Shown here piece after piece: positions 13,621 through 20,147 of a stretch of DNA of 20,147 nucleotides. Numbering within the stretch: the first letter of the stretch is position 1; each line of letters begins with the position of its first letter. The position numbers were made by a program, and so were the translations under genes. Under the pieces are notes generated by a model that made no database searches, was not told the origin of the DNA, and saw only the letters and a program-made list of their open reading frames with translations. The stretch is from Scatosoma sp045645245. GTDB lineage: Bacteria > Bacillota > Clostridia > Christensenellales > Borkfalkiaceae. The stretch covers positions 1 through 20,147 of the forward strand of contig JAZRIK010000044.1 in the NCBI GenBank assembly GCA_045645245.1, in the 5' to 3' direction.

Positions 13621-14640
13621 ATGACGATTATTCGCGGTGCGACGACGATACAAAAAGATTGTCCAAGTGACGTTTCCTTGGCGGTAAAAGAGCTTTTGGA
13701 CGAAATTTTTCAAAAAAATGCTCTAAAAAACGAAGAAGTAAGCGGTTTTTTATTTTCATTGACGTCGGATATACACTCGTATCACCCTGCGAAAGCCGCG
13801 CGGGAATGCGGGTACGATTTCGCCCCGTTATTTGCCGCAGTTGAACCGGATATTGACGGCGGCTTAAAATTATGTATTCGCGTAATGATTTTTACGGAAA
13901 GACGCGTTGATGAAAAACGCAACGCTAAGCATATTTACCAAAGGGGAGCAAAAATTTTGAGAAAGGATATATCGGAAATTTACAATATCGCGCTGGACGG
14001 GCCTGCTGGCAGCGGTAAAAGTACGGTAGCGCGTATTTTGGCGCAAGATTATAACATTTTGCATTTGGATACGGGGGCTATGTACCGTGCTTGCGGATTA
14101 AAGGCGCTGCGGCTTGGTATCGATCCCAAAAATCGTGAAAAAGTGGAAGAAATGCTTCCGAATTTGCGCGTTCAAGTGGAATACAAGGACGGTACGCAGC
14201 ATACAATACTGGACGGCGAAGACGTTTCGCGGGCAATTCGTGAAAACGCGGTATCTATGGCGGCGTCAAGTATTTCCGCGCATAGAGCCGTGCGTGTAAA
14301 AATGGTTGAAATGCAGCGTGAAATTGCAAAGAGTATGTCGTGCGTAATCGACGGCAGGGACATCGGTACTGCGGTTTTACCGAACGCGAAATATAAGTTT
14401 TTTGTCACGGCGGACAGCAAAGTGCGCGCGATGCGAAGATACAAAGAGCTGGAAGCGCGCGGGGAAAAGGTTGATTTTGAACAGTTGCATCAAGAAATTA
14501 TTACGCGCGATAAACAAGACAGCGAACGAGAATTTGCACCGCTTGTATGCGCCGACGACGCCGTAGTTGTAGATACTTCAAGTATGCAAATTCAAGAAGT
14601 AGTTGCAAAAATCAAATCGATGATTCAGTCGAAAATTTAA
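13621..14640 (+). CDS. cmk: Fusion of AroH-type chorismate mutase and cytidylate kinase
   Basis: This 339-residue protein joins two enzymes. Residues 1-117 are an AroH-fold chorismate mutase (chorismate to prephenate). Aligned with the Bacillus enzyme, the active-site residues R7, R63, E78, R90, Y108 and R116 correspond to R5, R61, E75, R87, Y106 and R114; C75 is replaced by A72. Residues 120-339 are CMP/dCMP kinase: phosphate loop GPAGSGKST (127-135, K133), HLDTGAMYRA, VIDGRDIGTAVLP and a C-terminal arginine-rich lid region (RDKQDSERE). No stop or frameshift separates them. Shine-Dalgarno GGAG (13611-13614) is 6 bases before the ATG. An internal TTG start with its own Shine-Dalgarno lies at the junction. 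Next gene: plsC after 13 bases. Both activities are predicted to be intact. Confidence 0.93.
   Translation: MTIIRGATTIQKDCPSDVSLAVKELLDEIFQKNALKNEEVSGFLFSLTSDIHSYHPAKAARECGYDFAPLFAAVEPDIDGGLKLCIRVMIFTERRVDEKRNAKHIYQRGAKILRKDISEIYNIALDGPAGSGKSTVARILAQDYNILHLDTGAMYRACGLKALRLGIDPKNREKVEEMLPNLRVQVEYKDGTQHTILDGEDVSRAIRENAVSMAASSISAHRAVRVKMVEMQREIAKSMSCVIDGRDIGTAVLPNAKYKFFVTADSKVRAMRRYKELEARGEKVDFEQLHQEIITRDKQDSEREFAPLVCADDAVVVDTSSMQIQEVVAKIKSMIQSKI
13943..13959 (+). promoter_or_regulatory. Internal ribosome binding site and TTG at the AroH-Cmk junction
   Basis: GGGGAG (13943-13948) is followed after 8 bases by an in-frame TTG (13957-13959, codon 113). Starting there gives a Cmk of 227 residues beginning MRKDISEIYNIALDG, close to the normal Cmk N-terminus. 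Confidence 0.45.
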
Positions 14641-14653
14641 CGTAGGTGAAGGT

Positions 14654-15367
14654 ATGGATAAGCAAGAGCAAAAAGAGAAGAAAAAAACGAAAAAAGCATA
14701 TACGGTGACCGTTCCTGCAAATAAAAAGGGTAGGCACATTCTTCCGTTGATGAATTTTTTACGCGTACTTGTGATTCCCGCCTACTTTTTATTTAGACCG
14801 TTCCGTTTTTACGGCAAGAAAAAAGCACCCGAAGGCGCTTGCGTGTACGTTGGCAACCACTATACATTGATGGATATTGCGATGATGGCTTGTACTACTT
14901 GGGAATGTATTCACTTCGTATCCAAGCGCGAAAACTTCGATTCGAAATTTTTAGGCGTATTCGCACGCGGAATTCGATGTATTCCCGTCAATCGCGACGG
15001 CAACGACGTACGGGGGTTGCTGGACTGTTTCAAATGCTTAAAAAATGGTGAAAAAATTGCAATTTATCCCGAGGGCACGCGCAATAAAACGAGTGAAGAG
15101 ATGCTGCCGTTCAAGCACGGCGCGGCGATTATGGCAATCAAGACCAAAACGCTCGTTATCCCCGTCGTTATTTATAAACGCCCGAAGTGTTTTCGCTGGA
15201 CGCACGTTTTGATAGGTGAACCCGTTGATTTAAGTGCGTTTTACGACAAGAAACTAACAGATGAAGAAGCAACGCAGGCGGACGAAAAAATTCGCGAAGC
15301 AATGCTTGCCTTAAAGCGTGAACACACGGCATTTTTAGAAAGTAAAAAGAAAGGTAAAAAGGCGTAA
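14654..15367 (+). CDS. plsC: 1-acyl-sn-glycerol-3-phosphate acyltransferase (PlsC family)
   Basis: This 237-residue membrane-associated enzyme adds the second acyl chain to make phosphatidic acid. The four family motifs are present: GNHYTLMD (68-74, the HX4D catalytic pair H69/D74), GIRCIPVNRD (106-115), YPEGTRNK (138-145) and VIPVVI (168-173). A lysine-rich N-terminus (2-26) precedes a hydrophobic span at about 34-50, which should anchor it to the membrane; the C-terminus is also basic. It sits 13 bases after aroH-cmk and ends one base before ispH-rpsA, so the three are co-translated. The order cmk-plsC-ispH is common in Clostridia. Confidence 0.94.
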   Translation: MDKQEQKEKKKTKKAYTVTVPANKKGRHILPLMNFLRVLVIPAYFLFRPFRFYGKKKAPEGACVYVGNHYTLMDIAMMACTTWECIHFVSKRENFDSKFLGVFARGIRCIPVNRDGNDVRGLLDCFKCLKNGEKIAIYPEGTRNKTSEEMLPFKHGAAIMAIKTKTLVIPVVIYKRPKCFRWTHVLIGEPVDLSAFYDKKLTDEEATQADEKIREAMLALKREHTAFLESKKKGKKA

Positions 15368-15368
15368 A

Positions 15369-17462
15369 GTGGAAATCATTATAGCGAAAAGCGGCGGGTT
15401 TTGCAAGGGAGTGCAAAAAGCCGTAGATACGGCGTTATCCCTTGCGAATGAAAATGCGTATATTCTTGGCGAAATTATTCATAATCCCGAAGTGGTAAAG
15501 CAGCTCTCTGCGCGCGGTTTGCGTACTGTGGAGAATTTGTCTGACGTTCCAAACGGCGCGACGCTGATTATTCGTTCGCACGGAGTAGGAAAATCCCTTT
15601 ATGACGAATGCGCTCGCCGTGGTATAAAAGTTGTAGATTGTACTTGCGATTTTGTATTGCGCACGCAAACGATTATTCGTGAGCAATATGCAAAGGGGAA
15701 GAGAATTATTATCGTTGGCGAAAGCGCGCACCCCGAAGTGATCGGGTTGAATGGCTGGTGCGACGATAGCGCGATTATTTTATCGCCCGATGCGCCTGAT
15801 TTTTCGACGATTCCCGACGAAGAATGCGTTTTAGTGGCGCAAACGACCTGTTCGCAGGAAAAATTTGAAAAAATTATTAAAAATCTTGATAATACAAGGG
15901 CGAAAACACTTGAAGTTTTTCGTACAATTTGTTATACTACTATAGGACGGCAAAACGAAGCAAGAGAAATTGCGAAAAAATGCGATGCAGTTTTGGTTCT
16001 CGGCGGCTTAAACAGCAGCAACACCAACAAGCTGTTTGAGATTTGTAAACAGCATTGCAAAAACGTAATTCGCTTGGAGCGTTCTGATCAGTTCGAATAT
16101 AAAACAATCAAAAGATTTGAAAAGGTAGGTCTTGTTATGGGTGCGAGCACCCCTAACGCGCAAACTCAGGAGGTTCTCTTAAAAATGGAAATGGAAACAG
16201 AAGCAAAAGCAACGGCAATGGAAGAAACGATGGCAAACGTCGTTGCGAAAATGGACAGTCAACCTAAGTTCAAAAAAGGACAATTGGTAAAGGCTACGAT
16301 CTCGTCGGCTGACGACACGGGTGTTGCAGTGTTGTTGCCTCTTGCAAAGAAGGAAATTATTCTTGACAAAGAGGAAGTGGACTGTGAAGTGTATAATAAG
16401 GAAGATTTCAATGCAAAAACTGGCGAAGAAATCGAACTTATGGTCGTAGCGGTAAATCCCGTTAAGCTTTCTCAAAAGCTTATCAAGCAAGTAAAAGAAG
16501 AGGAAGCGATGATTGCTGATATTCAATCGGGTAAAGATTTTGAGGTTGAATGCACCGGCTTCAATAAAGGCGGTTTGACGGCGCAACTCGGCTCTTACAC
16601 GGTATTTGTACCCGCTCGTGAAATTCGTTCGGGCTTTGTGAAAGAGTTGGATAAATACGTTGGTAAAAAACTTCGTCTTCGTATGCTTGAAGTTAAGACG
16701 GAAAGAAGAAAAGAAATTATTGCTTCCCAACGCGTAATTATCGAAGAAGAAAGAGCTGCGAAAGAAGCTGCAAAAGCTGCAAAAGAAGCAGAATTCTTTG
16801 CATCCATCAACGTTGACGACGTTGTAGAAGGTAAAGTGGAAAGAATTACCGCATTCGGCGCATTTGTTTCCGTAAACGGTTTCGACTGTCTTGCACACGT
16901 ATCCGACCTTTCTTGGACGGGTGTAAAAGCAGTAAGCGACGTGCTTGAAATCGGCAAGAAATATCAATTCAAAGTATTAAAAATCGATCAAGAAGCAAAG
17001 AAAGTTTCGATCGGTTATAAACAATTACAACCCCAACCTTGGGAGCTCGCTGCTGAAAAATATGCAGAAGGCGACGTAATCCACGGTAAAGTGGTTCGTA
17101 TCGTTCCTTTCGGGGCATTCGTTGAAGTTGAAAAAGGTATCGACGGTTTGGTACACGTTTCGCAAATTTCTCACGAATTCCTTGAAAATCCTACGACGGC
17201 GCTTACCATCGGTCAAGAAATCGACGCGAAGATTTTGAAGCTTGATTGCGTTGAAAAGAAAATGACGCTTTCCATCAAAGCACTTGAACCGAAGCCTGAA
17301 AACGTGGAAAGAAAACCCCGCGCTCAAAAGGCGGAAGAAGCTGATGGTGAAAAGAAGGCAAGAAAACCTCGCGCACAAAAACCCGTTGAAGAAGTGACCG
17401 AATGGTCGGAAAGCGACGTTAACGGCGTTTCGATTGCGGACTTGTTGAACAAAAACGCTTGA
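15369..17462 (+). CDS. ispH: Fusion of IspH (HMBPP reductase) and ribosomal protein S1
   Basis: This 697-residue protein starts at GTG, one base after the plsC stop. Residues 1-270 are IspH, the 4Fe-4S enzyme making IPP and DMAPP in the last MEP step. Cluster cysteines are C12, C93 and C188; H38, H71, H121, catalytic E123 and the SSNTN/ASTP substrate motifs are present. Residues 301-638 hold four S1 RNA-binding domains (about 301-370, 387-455, 484-552 and 567-638); the last two are canonical (AFGAFVSV, PFGAFVEVEKGIDGLVHVSQI). The tail has two KPRAQK repeats, then an acidic end. A strong internal Shine-Dalgarno sits at the junction. This fusion is known in Clostridia. Codon use after the junction is more like that of highly expressed genes. 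Tandem terminators follow. Confidence 0.95.
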   Translation: MEIIIAKSGGFCKGVQKAVDTALSLANENAYILGEIIHNPEVVKQLSARGLRTVENLSDVPNGATLIIRSHGVGKSLYDECARRGIKVVDCTCDFVLRTQTIIREQYAKGKRIIIVGESAHPEVIGLNGWCDDSAIILSPDAPDFSTIPDEECVLVAQTTCSQEKFEKIIKNLDNTRAKTLEVFRTICYTTIGRQNEAREIAKKCDAVLVLGGLNSSNTNKLFEICKQHCKNVIRLERSDQFEYKTIKRFEKVGLVMGASTPNAQTQEVLLKMEMETEAKATAMEETMANVVAKMDSQPKFKKGQLVKATISSADDTGVAVLLPLAKKEIILDKEEVDCEVYNKEDFNAKTGEEIELMVVAVNPVKLSQKLIKQVKEEEAMIADIQSGKDFEVECTGFNKGGLTAQLGSYTVFVPAREIRSGFVKELDKYVGKKLRLRMLEVKTERRKEIIASQRVIIEEERAAKEAAKAAKEAEFFASINVDDVVEGKVERITAFGAFVSVNGFDCLAHVSDLSWTGVKAVSDVLEIGKKYQFKVLKIDQEAKKVSIGYKQLQPQPWELAAEKYAEGDVIHGKVVRIVPFGAFVEVEKGIDGLVHVSQISHEFLENPTTALTIGQEIDAKILKLDCVEKKMTLSIKALEPKPENVERKPRAQKAEEADGEKKARKPRAQKPVEEVTEWSESDVNGVSIADLLNKNA
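16168..16187 (+). promoter_or_regulatory. Internal Shine-Dalgarno and ATG at the IspH-S1 junction
   Basis: AGGAGG (16168-16173), perfect, then 11 bases and an in-frame ATG (16185-16187, codon 273); a second ATG is at 16191. Initiation here would yield a free four-domain S1 protein of about 425 residues. The AGGAGG lies in the codons for the last IspH residues (TQEVL). Confidence 0.55.
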
Positions 17463-17483
17463 TTGTTTGAAAATTAATTATAA

Positions 17484-17521
17484 ATCTCGTCTTTAAGCAA
17501 ATTAAAGACGAGATTTTTTTT
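17484..17521 (+). terminator. Intrinsic terminator 1 after ispH-rpsA
   Basis: ATCTCGTCTTTAA (17484-17496) pairs perfectly with TTAAAGACGAGAT (17502-17514) around GCAAA, followed by T at 17515-17521. Confidence 0.93.
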
Positions 17522-17528
17522 CGTGAAA

Positions 17529-17556
17529 ATATCCCATAGAAGCGGGATATTTTTTT
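17529..17556 (+). terminator. Intrinsic terminator 2, in tandem
   Basis: ATATCCC (17529-17535) pairs with GGGATAT (17544-17550), 8-base loop, then six T. Upstream A's allow it to work on the minus strand also. Confidence 0.8.
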
Positions 17557-17562
17557 ATTTTG

Positions 17563-17591
17563 TTCTATTGCATAGACAAGCTACATATAAT
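17563..17591 (+). promoter_or_regulatory. Sigma-E-like promoter of the spoIIIA operon
   Basis: TTCTATT (17563-17569), 14 bases, CATATAAT (17584-17591), matching the sigma-E consensus at 5 of 7 and 7 of 8 positions. This is the same layout and spacing as before spoIIID. The predicted start falls at about 17598, on the spoIIIAA ATG. Confidence 0.5.
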
Positions 17592-17597
17592 ATATAA

Positions 17598-18452
17598 ATG
17601 CTTGAATTTCTTCCGCAAATCATTAAAAATGCGTTAAAAAACGTTAATATTCAAACTGTTTATGAAATACGCTTACGGGTAGGAAAACCCACAACGATAA
17701 ACGTGTTAGGCGAATACAAATACCTATCCGCATACGGAATAACCTCTTACGAAGAACAAGCGATTCGATGCGATACGCAAGATTTAGCCGAATGTGTGTT
17801 AAAAGCAGGCGATTACTCGGTATATGCCGTAGAAGAACAAATGCGTAAAGGATTTTTAACCGTAGCAAGCGGGGAAAGAATCGGTTTGGCAGGCGAATAC
17901 GTTTTTGATAGGGGACAACCGCTCACCATACGCGATTTTACGTCGTTATGTATTCGTGTGCCACACGAAGTAGTTGGGTGCAGTCAAGCCATTTACCAAA
18001 GTTGTATGTCTGACAAACTACATAATGTTTTGATATGTTCACCGCCTGGATTAGGAAAAACTACGATTTTACGCGATTTATCAAGAATCATCAGCGCTCG
18101 AACACGAAAAAACGTATTGATTTGCGACGAGCGCGGGGAAATTGCCACTCAAAACTATGGTCAAACGTGCGACGTATTGAAATATTCGAGCAAAAACGTA
18201 GCGTTTGAAGCGGGAATACGTGCGATGCGCCCGGACGTCATTATTACGGACGAGCTTGTAAAAGACGACGCTTTGGCGGTTGCCCGTGCGATATCGGCAG
18301 GGGTTATTGTGGTTGCGTCGGCGCATTTTTCGGCGTTTTCAAAGGTGGAGCAGGCGCTACTGTCGCTGTTTGAACGCTTCGTCTTTTTAGATGAGCAAAC
18401 GGTTGGGAAAATACGTGCGATTTATGATAAGAGCGGTAGGGAGATTGCGTAG
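17598..18452 (+). CDS. spoIIIAA: Stage III sporulation protein AA, ATPase
   Basis: This 284-residue cytoplasmic ATPase, related to secretion ATPases, is thought to power the SpoIIIA-SpoIIQ channel between mother cell and forespore. Visible elements are the N-terminal EIRLRVGKP (23-31), VEEQMRKGFLTVASGERIGLAGE (78-100, in two blocks), Walker A SPPGLGKTT (148-156, K154), DERGEIA (177-183), MRPDVIITDE with Walker B (210-219), and SAHFS (241-245). Full length for the family (about 300). An in-frame TAA immediately precedes the ATG, so the start cannot be further upstream, and no Shine-Dalgarno is present. The spoIIIAB ATG follows the stop codon directly. Confidence 0.95.
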   Translation: MLEFLPQIIKNALKNVNIQTVYEIRLRVGKPTTINVLGEYKYLSAYGITSYEEQAIRCDTQDLAECVLKAGDYSVYAVEEQMRKGFLTVASGERIGLAGEYVFDRGQPLTIRDFTSLCIRVPHEVVGCSQAIYQSCMSDKLHNVLICSPPGLGKTTILRDLSRIISARTRKNVLICDERGEIATQNYGQTCDVLKYSSKNVAFEAGIRAMRPDVIITDELVKDDALAVARAISAGVIVVASAHFSAFSKVEQALLSLFERFVFLDEQTVGKIRAIYDKSGREIA

Positions 18453-18947
18453 ATGGTAAAAATTTTGTTGTGTATTGCCATAGTTGTCTTTACCAGCGTT
18501 TGCGGTTATATTTTTGCACGCAAGTACCGACATCGTAAGCAATTTTTCCAGCAGTTATTTTTATTTAACGAGCGATTTTTAAGTGAAATTACCTATTATC
18601 GCCGTCCTTTACGTGTTTTTGCCGAAAAATATACGTATAAAGGTGCGTTTCATACCTTTTTGAGTAATTTTTTCTATGCGCTAAATGATAAGGAGCAAAA
18701 TGCAAATGTTTCTCTTACGTTTGAGAATTGCGAGTTTTTAACCAAAGAAGAGCGCGGTATGTTAGAAGATTATTTTCATATGCTTGGCGCAGGGGATAGC
18801 GCGTCGCAAAAAGCGTATTTTAGCGGAATGAAGTCACTCGTCGCAAGCCATCAAGCGGACGCGGAAAAAGAATATAAAAAATACGGGGATTTATATATAA
18901 AGCTCGGTTTTTTATGCGGTTTATTGATAGTGATATTAATTGTTTAG
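18453..18947 (+). CDS. spoIIIAB: Stage III sporulation protein AB
   Basis: This 164-residue protein of the SpoIIIA complex resembles GspF-type platform proteins in part and is placed in the mother-cell membrane facing the forespore. It has an N-terminal hydrophobic span (about 4-22), a soluble helical middle rich in charged residues, and a C-terminal span (FLCGLLIVILIV). Length is close to the usual 170. It starts on the base after the spoIIIAA stop, so translation is coupled. Identified mostly from length, topology and operon position, with matching segments such as RFLSEITYYRRPL. Confidence 0.9.
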   Translation: MVKILLCIAIVVFTSVCGYIFARKYRHRKQFFQQLFLFNERFLSEITYYRRPLRVFAEKYTYKGAFHTFLSNFFYALNDKEQNANVSLTFENCEFLTKEERGMLEDYFHMLGAGDSASQKAYFSGMKSLVASHQADAEKEYKKYGDLYIKLGFLCGLLIVILIV

Positions 18948-18960
18948 AAAAAGGAAGACA

Positions 18961-19158
18961 ATGGATATAACGATTTTATTTCAAATGGCGGCTGTGGGAA
19001 TTATCATCACGGTTATATGCCAAATCTTAAAAAAATCCGACCGTGACGATATTGCTACGCTTGTCAGTATCGTGGGGCTTGTAATCGTTTTGGCGTTGGT
19101 TGTGGGGCAAATCGGCGATTTATTTGAGCAGATACAAGACATTTTTCACTTGAAATAG
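18961..19158 (+). CDS. spoIIIAC: Stage III sporulation protein AC
   Basis: This 65-residue membrane protein has two hydrophobic spans (about 4-22 and 36-54) separated by a short charged loop (KKSDRDD), as in Bacillus SpoIIIAC (68 residues). It is a small channel-complex component. The start ATG 18961 is chosen because AAGGA (18951-18955) is 5 bases upstream. A longer reading from TTG 18940 would add MFRKRKT, overlap spoIIIAB and lack a ribosome binding site. Confidence 0.93.
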   Translation: MDITILFQMAAVGIIITVICQILKKSDRDDIATLVSIVGLVIVLALVVGQIGDLFEQIQDIFHLK

Positions 19159-19173
19159 GCAGGAACGCAAGCG

Positions 19174-19566
19174 ATGGAAATTATTAAAATTATTGGCGTA
19201 GGGTTCGTGACCGCGATTACGTCGCTTATACTCAAAGCAACCAAGCCCGAACTCTCTTTTGCCGTGACAATGACGGGTGTAATCGTTATATTGCTGTTTA
19301 TCGTGGACGCGTTGTCGGACACGCTTGCCGTCTTTGCAAGTATTGCAAATATGAGCGGCGTGGAAAACGGCTTGGTGCAGCTATTGCTAAAAATTGTCGG
19401 AGTGGGTTATATCGCTGAATTCGGCGCGGGAATTTTACAAGATTTTGGCGCGAATTCCATTGCGGACAAAGTTGCGCTTGCTGGGAAAATTGCAATCGTA
19501 ATGCTGTCGTTGCCCATTTTGGAAAGCTTGCTCACTTTGATAAAAGGATTTTTGGAGTTGATATGA
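19174..19566 (+). CDS. spoIIIAD: Stage III sporulation protein AD
   Basis: This 130-residue polytopic membrane protein (usual length about 130) has hydrophobic stretches at about 4-22, 29-52, 64-82 and 100-128. It shares with SpoIIIAC the segment type found near the N-terminus, as the two are related. It starts 15 bases after spoIIIAC with GCAGGAA as ribosome binding site, and its stop codon overlaps the start of spoIIIAE (ATGA). Confidence 0.93.
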   Translation: MEIIKIIGVGFVTAITSLILKATKPELSFAVTMTGVIVILLFIVDALSDTLAVFASIANMSGVENGLVQLLLKIVGVGYIAEFGAGILQDFGANSIADKVALAGKIAIVMLSLPILESLLTLIKGFLELI

Positions 19567-20147
19567 TGGGGCGTGTTTTACATAGCGCATTTTTACGGAT
19601 ATTTCTATGCGTAATGCTTGCGTTTTTGGTGCTTGTGCCGCAATTTCAGCCGATTGTAATGGCGGACGATATGCAGCAAGAAGCGGCGGATGAGTTGGAT
19701 AAAAACGTGGAAGAGCTCTTAAATGAGTTGGATTTACAAGCGTTGCAAGAATATTTGAACTCTTTGGATTTTTTTCAGGGGGAAAGCGTAGTGGATCGGC
19801 TAACGGCATACATAAAAGGGGAGGGGGTAGATTATGAAAATATTCTACAAGCGTTATCCGACGTTCTTTTTAAGAACGTAAAACAACTTTTTCCGTCCTT
19901 TGTCACGATTGCGGCAATCGCGCTTTTAAGCGGATTATTAACGATGCTCAAAAGCGGAACGGCAGGACAAACATCTTCCGAAATGACCTTTTTGATATGC
20001 TACGTCGCGGCGCTCATTCCCTTAATCGGCGTTTTAAGCGAGTGCTTTGAAGTGACGCTCAACAGCGTGAACGAGATGCACAAGCAAATGCAAATTATCT
20101 ATCCCATTCTATTGACTCTGATGGCGGCGAGCGGTAGTGGCTTGTCT
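19563..20147 (+). CDS. spoIIIAE: Stage III sporulation protein AE, 3' end cut off by the window
   Basis: An open frame of 195 codons runs from ATG 19563 (overlapping the spoIIIAD stop) to the window end. The N-terminus is a signal sequence: a basic start (MMGR), a hydrophobic core FLCVMLAFLVLVP, then VMADD as likely cleavage region. An acidic soluble segment rich in Asp, Glu and Leu follows (about 36-95). Membrane spans then appear (TIAAIALLSGLLTML, then FLICYVAALIPLIGVL and IIYPILLTLMAA). The layout and position fit SpoIIIAE, the polytopic subunit of about 400 residues. The second ATG, 3 bases on, is an equal alternative start. Confidence 0.92.
   Translation, partial: MMGRVLHSAFLRIFLCVMLAFLVLVPQFQPIVMADDMQQEAADELDKNVEELLNELDLQALQEYLNSLDFFQGESVVDRLTAYIKGEGVDYENILQALSDVLFKNVKQLFPSFVTIAAIALLSGLLTMLKSGTAGQTSSEMTFLICYVAALIPLIGVLSECFEVTLNSVNEMHKQMQIIYPILLTLMAASGSGLS

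Noticed and set aside
16179..16967. 262-codon minus-strand open frame within ispH-rpsA
   Set aside because: It is rich in Phe, Cys and Arg as expected from the reverse of lysine/glutamate codons, and it lies against the S1 domains.
18940..18960. TTG start giving a 72-residue SpoIIIAC
   Set aside because: It overlaps spoIIIAB, lacks a ribosome binding site and adds residues absent from the family.

Overview
The window looks like a chromosomal segment of a spore-forming bacterium of class Clostridia, probably an uncultured lineage. It carries spoIIID and the start of the spoIIIA operon, an IspH-ribosomal protein S1 fusion of the kind known from Clostridia, and a biotin-dependent sodium-pump decarboxylase operon of anaerobes. 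Codon use is uniform. I see no insertion sequence, phage gene or CRISPR array. The window is not long enough to name a genus.

Layout: (1) 1-2386, the 3' part of a type IIA topoisomerase subunit A gene. (2) 2401-2725, spoIIID behind a sigma-E-like promoter. (3) 2741-4571, an ABC exporter with its own promoter and terminator. (4) 4604-5354, an MgtC-family membrane protein. (5) 5352-5506, a minus-strand tRNA-Trp with a perfect consensus promoter and a terminator. (6) 5575-7070, ribonuclease HI and a VTT/DedA-type membrane protein. (7) 7141-12219, a five-gene operon: a divergent MmdA-like carboxyltransferase, an OadG-like subunit, a biotin carrier, an OadB-like sodium-pump subunit and an OadA-type carboxyltransferase, bounded by a promoter and terminators. 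(8) 12274-13521, a BaiN/HI0933-family flavoprotein. (9) 13559-17556, an operon of aroH-cmk (fused), plsC and ispH-rpsA (fused), closed by tandem terminators. (10) 17563-20147, spoIIIAA-AB-AC-AD and the first 195 codons of spoIIIAE, behind a second sigma-E-like promoter.

How they work together: the region 7 genes should decarboxylate oxaloacetate (and perhaps another substrate) and turn the energy into a sodium gradient. Region 9 joins aromatic amino acid, pyrimidine nucleotide, phospholipid and isoprenoid synthesis with translation. SpoIIID and SpoIIIA act in the mother cell during sporulation.

The most notable features are two in-frame gene fusions in the same operon. AroH-Cmk is the less familiar one. 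Each fusion keeps a Shine-Dalgarno-like sequence and an in-frame start codon at the domain junction, so free Cmk and free S1 could also be made. Other points are the double carboxyltransferase set in the decarboxylase operon, whose first member has lost recognisable oxyanion-hole motifs; a matching pair of sigma-E-like promoters, one of which predicts a leaderless spoIIIAA mRNA; and a 16-bp perfect palindrome just upstream of the aroH-cmk promoter.
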